From: Singulisphaera sp. GP187
Lineage (GTDB): Bacteria > Planctomycetota > UBA1135 > UBA2386
Assembly: GCA_945871815.1 (NCBI GenBank)
Contig: CAMBXM010000014.1
Location: 1-41,311, forward strand
DNA length: 41,311 nucleotides
Reading direction: 5' to 3'
This document shows, piece after piece, positions 8,055 to 16,075 of the stretch (its first letter is position 1; each line of letters starts with the position of its first letter). A program made the translations under genes and the position numbers. The notes beneath the pieces were generated by a model that made no database searches, had not been told where the DNA came from, and saw only the letters and a program-made list of their open reading frames with translations.

Positions 8055-9112
8055 GATGGCACCGGCAATGCGCCCAGCCCTGGACGCGACAAGGTGGACA
8101 TGCGGCCTTCGCGAATGGCAAAGCCGCCTTCGTACGGATCGGCCGCCAGATCGAGGCTGCCGTCAAGGTCGAGGAAGCGCGTGGCGTTGCATGCGAACGC
8201 GGTGTGCAGCGCCGCGGCGATCCCGAGCGCACTTTCGTCATTGCAGCCCCACATGATCGCAAGGCCATGGCGTTCGCAGGCGCGCGCAAGGCGCAAAGCG
8301 GCGCGCGGTCCGCCGCACTTCTGCAGCTTGATGTTGACGACTCCGAACGGACAGCCGGCGGCGACCAACTCGTCGAGGGCGCGTTCGTCATGCACGCTCT
8401 CGTCGGCGCACAGCATGAGCTGCACATGGCGGGGCAACGTGCGCAAGAACGACTCCTGCCCCCGAGGCATCGGTTGCTCGATCATCTCGAGGTCCAGGTC
8501 GTTGGCTCGCGCCGCGAGCCGCAACATAGCGCGTTCGTCGTAGCCCTGGTTGGCGTCAGCACGCAACTGCACGCGGGCGCCGAAGCGCTCGCGCAGCCGG
8601 GTGAGCCGTTCGAGGTCGAGGTCGATCGACTCGCCAATCTTGACCTTGAGCGCGGTGAAGCCACGCGCGACGTACTCGTTCGCTTCCAGAAGCGTCTCGG
8701 CCACCGGCTTGCAGCCGATCGTGATCGAAGTCGCGAGATGCGCGTGCACCCGGCCGAAGTGCTCGACCAGCGGCAGCGCCCGCCGGCTTGCGCCGAGATC
8801 GCACAAGGCCATGTCGATCGCCGCACGCGCACCGGGGCCAGCAACGCGCTGCTCCAAGTCCACCACCACCGCGGCGTCGTCCAGGTCGCGCCCGACTAGC
8901 CACGAGGCCCTGCGCAACTCGGCGAGCGCAGCGTCGCGCGTTTCCCCCGTGACCTCGACTGCGGGCGCGGCCATTCCGTGCCCTTGTTGACCGTCATCAC
9001 CGCGCACGATGACAAAGGCCAACTCCACCGCGTCCCAGTGCCCGTTGGCAATCGCGTACGGCCGCGACAACGGCACGTCGAAGGCGCGCGCCGATACGGT
9101 CGCGATCCTCAT
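8051..9112 (-). CDS. enolase-superfamily epimerase (dipeptide epimerase / DgcA-like)
   Basis: 353 residues, full length for the muconate-lactonizing subgroup. It should invert the alpha-carbon of a dipeptide or N-acyl amino acid through a Mg-stabilised enolate. Seen: catalytic KxK (Lys156, Lys158 in ALKVKIG), metal ligands Asp186 (RADANQGY), Glu212 (IEQPMPRG) and Asp237 (CADESVHD), second-side catalytic Lys262 (NIKLQKCGG), and a C-terminal LDLDG matching the DxD that holds the substrate amino group in dipeptide epimerases. Start at 9112 chosen because ATG overlaps the DUF1611 stop (ATGA); the open frame upstream lies antisense-free but under DUF1611. Next to DUF1611, the known precedent is DgcA, which racemises N-acetyl-D-glutamate. 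An Ala-Glu or other dipeptide epimerase is the alternative. Confidence 0.88.
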   Translation of the reverse strand: MRIATVSARAFDVPLSRPYAIANGHWDAVELAFVIVRGDDGQQGHGMAAPAVEVTGETRDAALAELRRASWLVGRDLDDAAVVVDLEQRVAGPGARAAIDMALCDLGASRRALPLVEHFGRVHAHLATSITIGCKPVAETLLEANEYVARGFTALKVKIGESIDLDLERLTRLRERFGARVQLRADANQGYDERAMLRLAARANDLDLEMIEQPMPRGQESFLRTLPRHVQLMLCADESVHDERALDELVAAGCPFGVVNIKLQKCGGPRAALRLARACERHGLAIMWGCNDESALGIAAALHTAFACNATRFLDLDGSLDLAADPYEGGFAIREGRMSTLSRPGLGALPVPS

Positions 9113-10185
9113 CGAGCCCGCTCGCTCTCGATGTAGCCGAGGACCGCGTCCATCGCGCGCTCGGCACCATCGATCAGCGGATAGAACGCTGTGAGCCCGG
9201 TCTCGCCTTCGATGCGTTCCTTGTGCGCAACGCGCGCAGAAGCGTCGAGGTGTTCGTGGTTGAGCGAAATCGCCAGCACGCGCGAGCCGTACATCCGGAT
9301 CAGCTCGAGTTCGGAAGTCAGCGACGGGATCTCGTGGTGCAGGTGCTCTTGGTCGTCGAAGAACTTCCGCGCTGGCGCGTGCTGCAAGATCACGCCGCGC
9401 GCGCCGCCCGAAAGCATCAACTCGGCGCCGCATGGGCCCGACGGATTGCGCAGTGCCGACTGGCCTTCGAGCAGGATCAACGACGGCCGCAGTTCGCGGT
9501 CGCACGAGACGATTGCGTGCTCCAGTTCGCCGGAGACGAAATCGTTGGCCGTCGAGTCGAGCACGAAACCAAAACGCGAACCCTGCAGCCAACCCGTCTG
9601 CCCGGTGTAGACCATCTCGGCAGTGAGGCCGCGGCGGCGCATGGCGGCGGCGATCACCTGACAGGTCGTACGCTTGCCGAGCGCGCAGTCGGTGCCGAGC
9701 ACGGCGATCCGCGGCGCCGTCACCTGATGGATCGCGCCGCTCCAGAAGTGAATCTCACTGCGGTGCTTTGGCCGACGGATGTCGACGATGGCAGCACCAC
9801 TGCGCGCCGCCGCGGTCACGAGTTGAAGATCGTCGCTGACGAAGTCGTGCAGCCCGTTCGCGACGCTGATGCCGCGCTCGAGGGCCTGGTACAGAATCGG
9901 CTTCATGCCCGCAGGCAGCACGCCACCTGGTGTCGCGACGCCGACGACCAGCCACTGCGGCGCCGCACCGCTGTGCAGCAGCGTGTCGAGGTCGGCGACC
10001 ACCGGGATGCCGCGGTGCAAGCCGTCGAGCACGGTGCCCGCATCCTGACCCGAGCTAGCAGCATCGATCACCGCGGTGATGCGGAAGCGACTCGGGCCGC
10101 GCACCAGTCCGTGCGCAGTCTTCGCGTTGGAGGTGGTGAACTGACCGTGGGTCAGGATCGCGGCGGTGTCGGCCATTTGGCCCAT
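9109..10185 (-). CDS. DUF1611 P-loop protein (DgcN-like)
   Basis: About 358 residues. An N-terminal Rossmann-like domain (GLVRGPSRFRITAVIDAASS, near residues 27-46) is followed by a P-loop NTPase-like domain with the Walker-A-like GTDCALGKRTT (about residues 164-174), VYTGQTGWLQG, and ILLEGQSAL. This is DUF1611. A member called DgcN was described as a D-glutamate N-acetyltransferase working with DgcA. The gene is first in a three-gene unit with ATGA overlaps. The start is unclear: ATG at 10185 fits homologue N-termini; ATG at 10176 and GTG at 10215 are alternatives and none has a good Shine-Dalgarno. Family call is strong, reaction by analogy only. Confidence 0.87.
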   Translation of the reverse strand: MGQMADTAAILTHGQFTTSNAKTAHGLVRGPSRFRITAVIDAASSGQDAGTVLDGLHRGIPVVADLDTLLHSGAAPQWLVVGVATPGGVLPAGMKPILYQALERGISVANGLHDFVSDDLQLVTAAARSGAAIVDIRRPKHRSEIHFWSGAIHQVTAPRIAVLGTDCALGKRTTCQVIAAAMRRRGLTAEMVYTGQTGWLQGSRFGFVLDSTANDFVSGELEHAIVSCDRELRPSLILLEGQSALRNPSGPCGAELMLSGGARGVILQHAPARKFFDDQEHLHHEIPSLTSELELIRMYGSRVLAISLNHEHLDASARVAHKERIEGETGLTAFYPLIDGAERAMDAVLGYIESERAR

Positions 10186-10263
10186 CGTCTTACCACGCAC
10201 CACCGCAGCGGACACGAGCGCGTTGGCCGCAGGAGGACAACGCCCACGCAGTTCACGCCACCG

Positions 10264-13200
10264 TCAACGCGCCGGCAACCGCAGCTCGATGTCGCCCTTG
10301 GTCTTGCCACCCTCGACGTCGACCTCGACCTCGGGTCCGAACTGGCTGCCGCCGCCGCCGAGCGGTTGGGCCTGCAGCAGGTAGCGCCCGGCCGCGAGAC
10401 CCGCAAAGGTGAACGAACCGGTCATCGCCGGCTGACGCTCTGGCTCGGCATCGGCGCGAGCGGCCGCACGACAGCTGACGAGCACCATGCGCACGGGCTT
10501 GCCGTCGGCGTCCAGCACGCGACCGCGAATGCGACCGGCGGTGTCGAGCTGCACACGCCCGACGTCGGTCGTCGCATTCTCGAGGACCTCCTGGTCGGCG
10601 ACTTCGCGCTTGGCATAGCGATCGTGCGAGATGCGCACGATGTAGCGACCGGGCGGCACGTCTTCGAGCGCCACCTCGCCATCGACGTCGGTCAGCGCGC
10701 GTTGTCCACCCAGCGTCATCGTTGAAGTCGAGGCATTGCCATCGCTGTCGCCGCTCACGGTCATGCTGACCATCATCATCTGCGGCCGCCGCGGTGGTTT
10801 CGGCGCACCGGGAGCGGCTGCTTCGATCAGCTCGATGTCGGCGCCCTCGATCGGCTGCCCGGCGGGATCGACGACCACCAAGGTCATGCGCCCGTGGCGC
10901 AAGCGCAGGTCGCGCACGATCTCGACTTCGCCATCGTGGATCTCGAGATCCATGCTGTCCTTGACGAGTTGCTGCGGCTTGCCCCAGCGCAACCGATAGC
11001 GACCGGGCAGGACCTCGGTGAGCGCGTAGGCGCCATTCGCGTCCGTCGTTACCGATTGCTCGTTCAATCCAGGCGGCTCATGGTCGTCGAAGCCAACCGT
11101 GCCACCAGCGACCGCCGGAGCCGCTGGCGACAGCTCGACCTCGACGCCAGCGGTGGGACCGTTCGAACCGGTCACCACGCCATTCACCGTGGCCATCGTT
11201 GGCAAGCGCAGGGTGACCGCGGTCTCGCGCCCCGCCTCGACCACGAACGGCACGCGCGTGCTCGTCAGCGACCGGCCATTGCCGGCAATGAAGATGGGGC
11301 CACTGCCACCAGCCATCGTCTGTGTCTTGGGCTTTTGCTGCAGCACTGCCTCGTAGTTACCGGGTGGTAGCTGCCCCATGGTGCCGATGCCATCTGCCGA
11401 GGACGTGTCCTTGTGCTTCTCGGCATTCTCGCCGGCGCCAAGAGGTCCGTTGACGACGAACTCGGCAGCGACCCCGACGCCGCGCGCATCGGTGACGTTG
11501 ACACGCAACGATCCTCCGGTGCGGAGCACGAGGCGGAGTTCGATCTCACCATCGGCCGGGAGGACCGTCGCCACCGCCGTCGAACTAGCGAAACTCTCGT
11601 GCTTGCCGGAGGCCTCGGCGTCGCCGCTCGGCAAACCGGCAATGCGCGCAAAGCCGTCGGCACCCGTGATGCCGCCACCCAACTTCTCGGCCTCGCCACC
11701 GATCCGGATCGGAGAATCAGCCTCGCGGTCGATGCGCACGGCCGTGCGGATCATCGTGCCGTTGCCCTCGCTTCGCGGCTGCGGGCGCTGCAGCGTGACC
11801 TCAGCCCCGACGACCGCGTCGCCCTTTTCGTCGACGACTTGGATGCGCACCGAGGAACCAAGCTGAGCCACCAGCGCGACGCCCTCGATCTTCTGCGCCG
11901 CCGCCAGTTGTAGACCCGCACGCTCTGTCGGCCGATGCCTCTCGCCACGCGCACGCACCGTGATCGGTCCGGGTCGTACGCCGTCAATCGTGAACGTGCC
12001 GTCGGCGGCCGTGACCGCGCCGCCGCGGCGCAGCCCGCCGTCGATCTCTTCGTGACCATCGAAGTCCAACTCGACGCCGCCGGGCAGCATGTTGGCCAAA
12101 CCACTCGCCGCTTCGGCAACCGCTCGTCGGGCCGACACGCGACTGCCTGCGATCGGCTTACCGCCGCTGTCGCGCAAGACACCGCTGACCGAGCCGAACC
12201 GCGCCATCCGCATCACCAAGTTGCCGGTGCCGACCCGCACGTCGTTCGCCATCGCGCGTTCGTGCTGAGCGTGCGTCGCTCGCACCGCCGCCGTCTCGCC
12301 AGCGAGACCGCCCAGCGTGAAGAAGCCGCGCGCATCCGTGGTCGTCGCTTCTTCTTCGGCGAAGCGCGAGATCTCCATTCCGGCAGTCTTCTCGCGCCGC
12401 ATACAACCGACCTTGACGCCGGCGATGCCGACCCCGCGGTCGTCGACGACCTGTCCCGCGATCGCGTTACCGCGTCCGAGCGCGATGACCAAGTCGGTCT
12501 TCTGCTCTTCGTCGGCGACTTCGACATCCAGCACCGCGGGCAAGAACTGCGGCGACAGCGTGCGCACGTGCCAGGTGCCGGCCTGCAGCCCGCCGATCGT
12601 GAACGCGCCGGTGCTGTCCGTCGACGTCGAGGACGACAAGCCCATGCCCAACATCGATTGGTCGGCGCCGAGGCGCACGCCTTCGATCGGCTTGCCCGCT
12701 TCGTCGCGAACGACACCGGCGATCCGCGCCGGCAGCAACGTCACCAGGTCGCCGAGATCGGCATCACCGCCATCAGTCGAGAACGACTCCCGGCCCTTGG
12801 CGAGGACCAGGTGCTCGACGTCGAGCGACAGTCGACCAACGCGGCCCTTGGCCACCGAGAAGCGAAACCGTCCGTCGGCGTCAGTGCGCGTGCGGCCCTC
12901 GAACTCGCGCTCGTCGGCGAAGGCAGCGCTGCCGAGCAGTTCGTAATCTGGTGAGCTCTTCCAACTGTGCCAGCGAACCTCGACCTCGCGGCGCGGCGCG
13001 CCACTGCGGTCGACGAGCCGCCCGCTCACCAGTGCCGATGCCTCGGCCACGGCGCCCGAGGTCACGGCCGTGCGGACCGCAGTGCCAGCACCGTCCGCGG
13101 CGGGCGCCGCCTCGGACCGCAGCGAGGCCGCCACGCCGCTCGCCGCTTCGGGCGTTGTCGCCACCGTCTTTGAGGGCGCGGTCGGCGCGGAGCCGAGCCC

Positions 13201-13287
13201 CGGGTCGACGGGCGTCGAGTCGGGCCAGAACGCGTAACAGAGACCGACGACAGCGAGCAGACCGACAACGAGCAGGAGCGAGCGCAT
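10264..13287 (-). CDS. multi-domain carboxypeptidase-regulatory-like protein
   Basis: 1007 residues. A hydrophobic N-terminal anchor (LLLVVGLLAVVGLCYAFW, residues 4-21) is followed by about nine beta-sandwich domains of the carboxypeptidase regulatory-like type. Each begins with a strand of the form IxGxVxDxxGxPIxGVxV, for example GVVRDEAGKPIEGV, GQVVDDRGVGIAGV, GVLRDSGGKPIAGS and GRVLDADGKPVRMV, and ends near LxPGxYxxR (VLPGRYRLRW, VPPGRYIVRI). Such arrays are structural or adhesive modules at the cell surface; no enzyme domain is visible. The ATG at 13287 has a strong GGAGGT five bases upstream. It precedes the DUF1611 gene by about 80 bases and may or may not be cotranscribed. Confidence 0.88.
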   Translation of the reverse strand: MRSLLLVVGLLAVVGLCYAFWPDSTPVDPGLGSAPTAPSKTVATTPEAASGVAASLRSEAAPAADGAGTAVRTAVTSGAVAEASALVSGRLVDRSGAPRREVEVRWHSWKSSPDYELLGSAAFADEREFEGRTRTDADGRFRFSVAKGRVGRLSLDVEHLVLAKGRESFSTDGGDADLGDLVTLLPARIAGVVRDEAGKPIEGVRLGADQSMLGMGLSSSTSTDSTGAFTIGGLQAGTWHVRTLSPQFLPAVLDVEVADEEQKTDLVIALGRGNAIAGQVVDDRGVGIAGVKVGCMRREKTAGMEISRFAEEEATTTDARGFFTLGGLAGETAAVRATHAQHERAMANDVRVGTGNLVMRMARFGSVSGVLRDSGGKPIAGSRVSARRAVAEAASGLANMLPGGVELDFDGHEEIDGGLRRGGAVTAADGTFTIDGVRPGPITVRARGERHRPTERAGLQLAAAQKIEGVALVAQLGSSVRIQVVDEKGDAVVGAEVTLQRPQPRSEGNGTMIRTAVRIDREADSPIRIGGEAEKLGGGITGADGFARIAGLPSGDAEASGKHESFASSTAVATVLPADGEIELRLVLRTGGSLRVNVTDARGVGVAAEFVVNGPLGAGENAEKHKDTSSADGIGTMGQLPPGNYEAVLQQKPKTQTMAGGSGPIFIAGNGRSLTSTRVPFVVEAGRETAVTLRLPTMATVNGVVTGSNGPTAGVEVELSPAAPAVAGGTVGFDDHEPPGLNEQSVTTDANGAYALTEVLPGRYRLRWGKPQQLVKDSMDLEIHDGEVEIVRDLRLRHGRMTLVVVDPAGQPIEGADIELIEAAAPGAPKPPRRPQMMMVSMTVSGDSDGNASTSTMTLGGQRALTDVDGEVALEDVPPGRYIVRISHDRYAKREVADQEVLENATTDVGRVQLDTAGRIRGRVLDADGKPVRMVLVSCRAAARADAEPERQPAMTGSFTFAGLAAGRYLLQAQPLGGGGSQFGPEVEVDVEGGKTKGDIELRLPAR

Positions 13288-13292
13288 GAGTT

Positions 13293-13298
13293 ACCTCC
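13293..13298 (-). promoter_or_regulatory. strong Shine-Dalgarno for the 1007-residue protein
   Basis: GGAGGT on the minus strand, five bases before the ATG at 13287. It is the best match to the anti-Shine-Dalgarno sequence seen in the window; most genes here have weak or no such site. It fixes the start of the gene. Confidence 0.7.
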
Positions 13299-13406
13299 AG
13301 ACGAGCGCCGCCCGACGGTCCGGTGCGACGAAGACTTCCAGTTGGCCGAACCAAGTGCGGTAGACCCAGCCGCGCCATGCAGGATCGCAGGAGGCGACAG
13401 GTCGCA

Positions 13407-13436
13407 TTGGGCAGTGGTAGCCAGCGGGGCTAGGCT
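13407..13436 (+). promoter_or_regulatory. possible promoter for the M24 peptidase gene
   Basis: TTGGGC (13407-13412), an 18-base spacer and TAGGCT (13431-13436), 33 bases before the ATG at 13470. It is in the 182-base gap between divergent genes. It is the best -35/-10 pair among the TAGNNT sites in this window, but still a weak match. Confidence 0.35.
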
Positions 13437-13469
13437 TCGCCACCTTCCGAACCGGACCGATCAGAAGCC

Positions 13470-14882
13470 ATGCCCACCCTCGCTCACCACAAGCGGCGCC
13501 GCGCCGAGTTCTTGAACTCACTCGACGGCCCGGTGCTGCTCTTCGCCGGCGGCTGGATGTCGCGCAACTACCCGGCCAACTGGTGGCCCTTCCGCGCCGA
13601 CAGCACGTTCCTGTTCTTCTTCCCTGACCCCGAGCCGAACGCGGCAGCGCTGTTCGACCCGAAGGATGGCTCGGTCACGCTATTCCTCGACGAACGCACG
13701 CAGCAAGACGCCCTGTGGCACGGCTCGGTGCCGAGCTTCGCTGACATCAAGAAAGCCCTCGGCGTGACTGAGGTGCAGAACCGCAGCGAACTGGGCAAGC
13801 TGGTCAAGAAGCAAGCGGGCAGGCGGAAGGTGCAGAGCCTCGCCGTTGCCGATTCCTTGACGACCGCCGAAGCCGCCGCGATCACCGGCGAAGCGCTCGA
13901 CTTCCGGTCGCCAGCCGCCATCGGCGACGCCGCGCTGCTGGCGAAGATCGCCAGCTTGCGGATGCAGCGCTCGGCCGAAGAACTCGTCGACATGCGCCAG
14001 GCGGCGAAGATCACGCACGAAGCCCACGTGCTCGCCATGGCCCACACCCGCCCAGGGCTCTACGAGCAGGAACTCGCCGGTCAGGTCGAAGGCACGTTTG
14101 CGCGCCACGGCTGCCGCCCGGCCTACAACACGATCCTGAGCGTGCGCGGCGAAGTGCTGCACAACACGCACCATCACAACCTGATGATGGCGACCGATCT
14201 CGTACTGCTCGACGCCGGCGCCGAGGTCCGCAGCGGTTACTGCGCCGACGTGACGCGAACGTGGCCGGTCAGCGGCACCTTCTCGCCCGAAGCGCGCGAC
14301 ATCTATGACGTCGTGCTCGCTGCCGAGAAAGCCGCGATCGAAGCGGTGAAGCCCGGCGTTCGCTATCGCGACGTGCATCTCACCGCCTGCCGCACCATCG
14401 CCGCCGGCCTCGCCCAGTTGGGCCTGCTCAAGGGCTCGCCGGATGCCTTGGTCGAGAGCGGCGCGCATGCGTTGTTCTTCCCGCACGGCGTCGGCCACGT
14501 GCTCGGCCTCGACGTGCACGACATGGAAGCCTTCGGCGACCAGATCCACTACGGCAAGGGCCGCTCGCGCAGCCAGCAGTTCGGCACCGCCTATCTGCGC
14601 CTCGACCTCGATCTGCAGCCGGGCATGTGCTTCACCATCGAACCGGGCATTTACTTTGTGCCGGCGATCCTGCGCGATGCTGAGTTCAGAAAGCAGTGGA
14701 AGGGAATGGTCGACTTCAAGCTGGCGGAGACCTTCCTGACCATGAACAGCATGCGCGGCTTCGGCGGCATCCGCATCGAAGACGACGTGTTGTGCACAGA
14801 GACCGGCGCTGAAGTGCTGACCCAGTCCATCCCCAAGGAACGCATCGCGATCGAAGCGCTGGTCGGCAGCGCCGCGCGCTGA
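13470..14882 (+). CDS. pepP: M24 family Xaa-Pro aminopeptidase
   Basis: 470 residues. Metallopeptidase that removes an N-terminal residue before proline. The N-terminal creatinase-like domain (residues about 1-180; note FRADSTFLFFF, typical of PepP) is followed by the pita-bread catalytic domain. Di-metal ligands seen: Asp248 (LLDAGAE), Asp260 (ADVTRTW), His343 in HGVGHVLGLDVHD, Glu391 (FTIEPGIYF) and Glu437 (IRIEDDVL). All five are present, so the enzyme should be active. No signal peptide, so cytoplasmic. The gene leads a plus-strand run; tag starts four bases after its stop. Could also be a prolidase, but the N-terminal domain favours aminopeptidase P. Confidence 0.9.
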   Translation: MPTLAHHKRRRAEFLNSLDGPVLLFAGGWMSRNYPANWWPFRADSTFLFFFPDPEPNAAALFDPKDGSVTLFLDERTQQDALWHGSVPSFADIKKALGVTEVQNRSELGKLVKKQAGRRKVQSLAVADSLTTAEAAAITGEALDFRSPAAIGDAALLAKIASLRMQRSAEELVDMRQAAKITHEAHVLAMAHTRPGLYEQELAGQVEGTFARHGCRPAYNTILSVRGEVLHNTHHHNLMMATDLVLLDAGAEVRSGYCADVTRTWPVSGTFSPEARDIYDVVLAAEKAAIEAVKPGVRYRDVHLTACRTIAAGLAQLGLLKGSPDALVESGAHALFFPHGVGHVLGLDVHDMEAFGDQIHYGKGRSRSQQFGTAYLRLDLDLQPGMCFTIEPGIYFVPAILRDAEFRKQWKGMVDFKLAETFLTMNSMRGFGGIRIEDDVLCTETGAEVLTQSIPKERIAIEALVGSAAR

Positions 14883-14886
14883 GCCA

Positions 14887-15453
14887 ATGGCTGCCGTTGC
14901 CCGTTGCCCTTGGTGCGCGACCGACCCGCTCTACATCGCCTATCACGACGAGGAGTGGGGCGTGCCACAACACGACGACCATCACCTCTTCGAAATGCTG
15001 ATCCTCGAAGGGGCGCAAGCCGGCCTGTCCTGGATCACCATTCTCAAGAAGCGCCAGAACTACCGCCGCGCCTACGCGGGCTTTGATCCGCACAAGGTCG
15101 CGCAGTTTGACGCCGAGAAGACAGCGGCGCTGCTGCTCGACGCCGGCATCGTGCGCAATCGTCTGAAGATCGCGTCCTCGATCGACAACGCCTCGGCGTT
15201 TCTGCAACTGCAGCAGGAGCACGGTTCGTTCGACGCCTGGCTGTGGCGCTTCGTCGATGGCAAACCGATCGTCAATCGCCCGCGCTCCATGAGCGCAGTG
15301 CCGGCCCGCACCGAGCTGTCGGATCGCATCGCCAAAGAACTCAAGAAGCGTGGCTTCCGCTTCGTCGGCAGCACGATCGTCTACGCCTTCTTGCAAGCGG
15401 TCGGAGTCGTCGACGACCACCTCGCCACCTGCCATCGCGCCAAGCGACGATGA
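14887..15453 (+). CDS. tag: DNA-3-methyladenine glycosylase I
   Basis: 188 residues, the normal family length. It excises 3-methyladenine from alkylated DNA as the first step of base excision repair. The sequence follows E. coli Tag closely: RCPWCATDPLYIAYHDEEWG at the N-terminus, LFEMLILEGAQAGLSWITIL with the substrate-pocket Glu and Trp, and KKRGFRFVGSTIVYAFLQAVG. The zinc ligands expected in Tag are in place: Cys7, His20, His178 and Cys182. It starts four bases after the peptidase stop and its TGA stop overlaps the MOSC start (ATGA). High confidence. Confidence 0.96.
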   Translation: MAAVARCPWCATDPLYIAYHDEEWGVPQHDDHHLFEMLILEGAQAGLSWITILKKRQNYRRAYAGFDPHKVAQFDAEKTAALLLDAGIVRNRLKIASSIDNASAFLQLQQEHGSFDAWLWRFVDGKPIVNRPRSMSAVPARTELSDRIAKELKKRGFRFVGSTIVYAFLQAVGVVDDHLATCHRAKRR

Positions 15454-15905
15454 TCGGAACCCTGCACGCGGTCTACCTCCGTCCCGGCGCTCGCATCCCG
15501 GCCGTCAGCCGACAGCACGCCATCGCCGTCGAAGGTCGCGGACTCGACGGCGATCACCAGGACGGCGGCAAGCGCCAGGTGACGCTACTGGACCGCGACG
15601 CCTGGGCCGCGGCCTGCGCCCTGCTCGGTCGCGACCTCGACGCCGGTGTGCGCCGCGCCAATCTGGTCCTCAGCGGGCTCGAGTTGCACAACGCACTCGG
15701 CGGCACCGTGACAATCGGCGACGTCGTGATCGACGTGCTCGGCGAGACGCGGCCGTGCGAACTGATGGACGACGACGGTCGCCTCGGCCTGCAGAACGCG
15801 CTGCGGCCCGAGCGCCGCGGCGGCGTCTACGGCCGCATTCGCTGCGGCGGCGAGTTGCGCGTCGGCATGGCGTGCAGCTTCGAGCCGAGCTCCGACCGCG
15901 CCTGA
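15450..15905 (+). CDS. MOSC domain protein
   Basis: 151 residues forming one MOSC beta-barrel, the C-terminal domain of molybdenum cofactor sulfurase, which handles sulfur or reduces N-hydroxylated compounds using molybdenum cofactor. Seen: VEGRGLDGDHQ near residue 30, GVRRANLVLSGLEL, and the conserved cysteine (Cys103 in GETRPCELMD), then a YGRIRCGGELRVG tail. The short stand-alone form resembles the YiiM-like single-domain proteins. The start at 15450 is chosen for the ATGA overlap with tag, indicating translational coupling; the frame is open upstream inside tag. A link to base repair is not obvious: YiiM relatives detoxify N-hydroxylated bases such as 6-hydroxylaminopurine, which would suit pairing with a base glycosylase (inference). 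Confidence 0.88.
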   Translation: MIGTLHAVYLRPGARIPAVSRQHAIAVEGRGLDGDHQDGGKRQVTLLDRDAWAAACALLGRDLDAGVRRANLVLSGLELHNALGGTVTIGDVVIDVLGETRPCELMDDDGRLGLQNALRPERRGGVYGRIRCGGELRVGMACSFEPSSDRA

Positions 15906-16059
15906 ACCGTCACTTCGCTTGCTGGCGGCGACGTCGCTGCGATCGATCCGCTTCGGCGCCACGCGAAGGCGCAGACGGAACGGACCCCTAGTGGAGTGAC
16001 TGCGAAGTTGGCCACCGATGGCGCCGGCCGCAACCGATGGCGCTTTGCGCAACCACTCC

Positions 16060-16065
16060 TAGACT
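16060..16065 (+). promoter_or_regulatory. possible -10 element upstream of 16076
   Basis: TAGACT on the plus strand, only 10 bases before the chosen ATG, so transcripts from it would be nearly leaderless. No -35 match was found. Listed as one of the recurring TAGNNT sites. Confidence 0.25.
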
Positions 16066-16075
16066 CGTTGCCCTC

